DNA from: Pedobacter antarcticus
Lineage (GTDB): Bacteria > Bacteroidota > Bacteroidia > Sphingobacteriales > Sphingobacteriaceae
NCBI RefSeq assembly: GCF_900112985.1
Contig: NZ_FONS01000010.1
Coordinates: forward strand, 62,001 to 126,000
Direction: 5' to 3'
Length of the DNA stretch: 64,000 nucleotides
Shown here: positions 63,910 through 64,000 of the stretch, piece after piece
Layout: each line of letters begins with the position of its first letter
How positions within the stretch are numbered: position 1 is the stretch's first letter
Translations under genes and position numbers: made by a program
Notes under the pieces: model-generated
What the model saw: only the letters and a program-made list of their open reading frames with translations
What the model was told of the DNA's origin: nothing
Databases searched by the model: none

Positions 63910-64000
63910 TTATTTATAAATTATTTTTTCATTTTTTTCAAAGTCGTATAAAGACAAGTAACGGAGCTGATAATAGGCTTCCCAGAAATCACGTAGCGAG
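63910..64000 (-). CDS. TolC-family outer-membrane efflux protein, partial (C-terminus only)
   Basis: Only the last 29 residues lie in the window. They read SLRDFWEAYYQLRYLSLYDF and end in EKNEKIIYK, a pattern common at the C-terminus of Bacteroidota TolC-like proteins. The stop is at 63910-63912, and the ATPase gene begins 19 bases further on. Its presence fits a MacAB-TolC-like exporter. With so little sequence the family call is tentative. Confidence 0.55.
   Translation of the reverse strand, partial: SLRDFWEAYYQLRYLSLYDFEKNEKIIYK

Overview
The window looks like a chromosomal segment of a Bacteroidota bacterium, most likely family Sphingobacteriaceae (Pedobacter-like). This rests on two SusC/SusD pairs, a FecI/FecR-type sigma/anti-sigma pair, the promoter element TAnnTTTG before several genes, a parA-parB-DUF5683-dapB cluster, a fused ribBA and Bacteroidota-type small families (DUF3098, START-like). 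No species call is possible from this sequence alone.

Layout. 1-3.8 kb: dapB (cut by the window edge), a DUF5683 protein, parB and parA on the minus strand, then a flavin reductase and an unknown protein. 3.9-9.3 kb: a TonB-dependent receptor and leuS. 9.5-17.8 kb: a plus-strand run of ftsX, DUF3098, uppP, truB, a YitT-family protein, ribF, a small secreted protein, a Kef-type antiporter and a DUF2157 membrane protein. 17.9-24.4 kb: a LysE-type exporter, uvrA, an ECF sigma factor with a small downstream gene, nth and recA. 24.4-24.9 kb: an 11-bp-periodic repeat and a dead IS1182-like transposase tail. 24.9-33.8 kb: tsaD, tamB, ribBA, an LptF/LptG permease and a START-like protein.

33.9-41.4 kb is the accessory part. 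An AT-rich block starts directly 3' of a tRNA-Met. It holds degenerate reading frames, a probable 5'-truncated HEPN-like defence fragment, an Eco57I-type DNA methyltransferase whose 5' end is frameshifted, an overlapping gene with a PD-(D/E)XK nuclease motif, a ruined large serine recombinase and a VOC-family protein. I read it as a decayed integrated element carrying a two-gene restriction-modification system.

41.7-50.6 kb is a minus-strand locus: sigma factor, FecR-type anti-sigma, SusC with an STN signalling domain, SusD, a purple-acid-phosphatase-like enzyme and a glycerophosphodiesterase. Together these suggest inducible uptake and cleavage of organophosphates. 50.9-58.1 kb: an alkylguanine-DNA methyltransferase, then a glycan locus (GH43-like enzyme, SusC, SusD) preceded by a perfect 12-bp dyad over its likely promoter. 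58.1-64 kb: a minus-strand operon of TolC-like protein (cut by the edge), ABC ATPase, two MacB-type permeases, a sigma-54-dependent response regulator and a histidine kinase, probably a self-regulated export or envelope-stress system.
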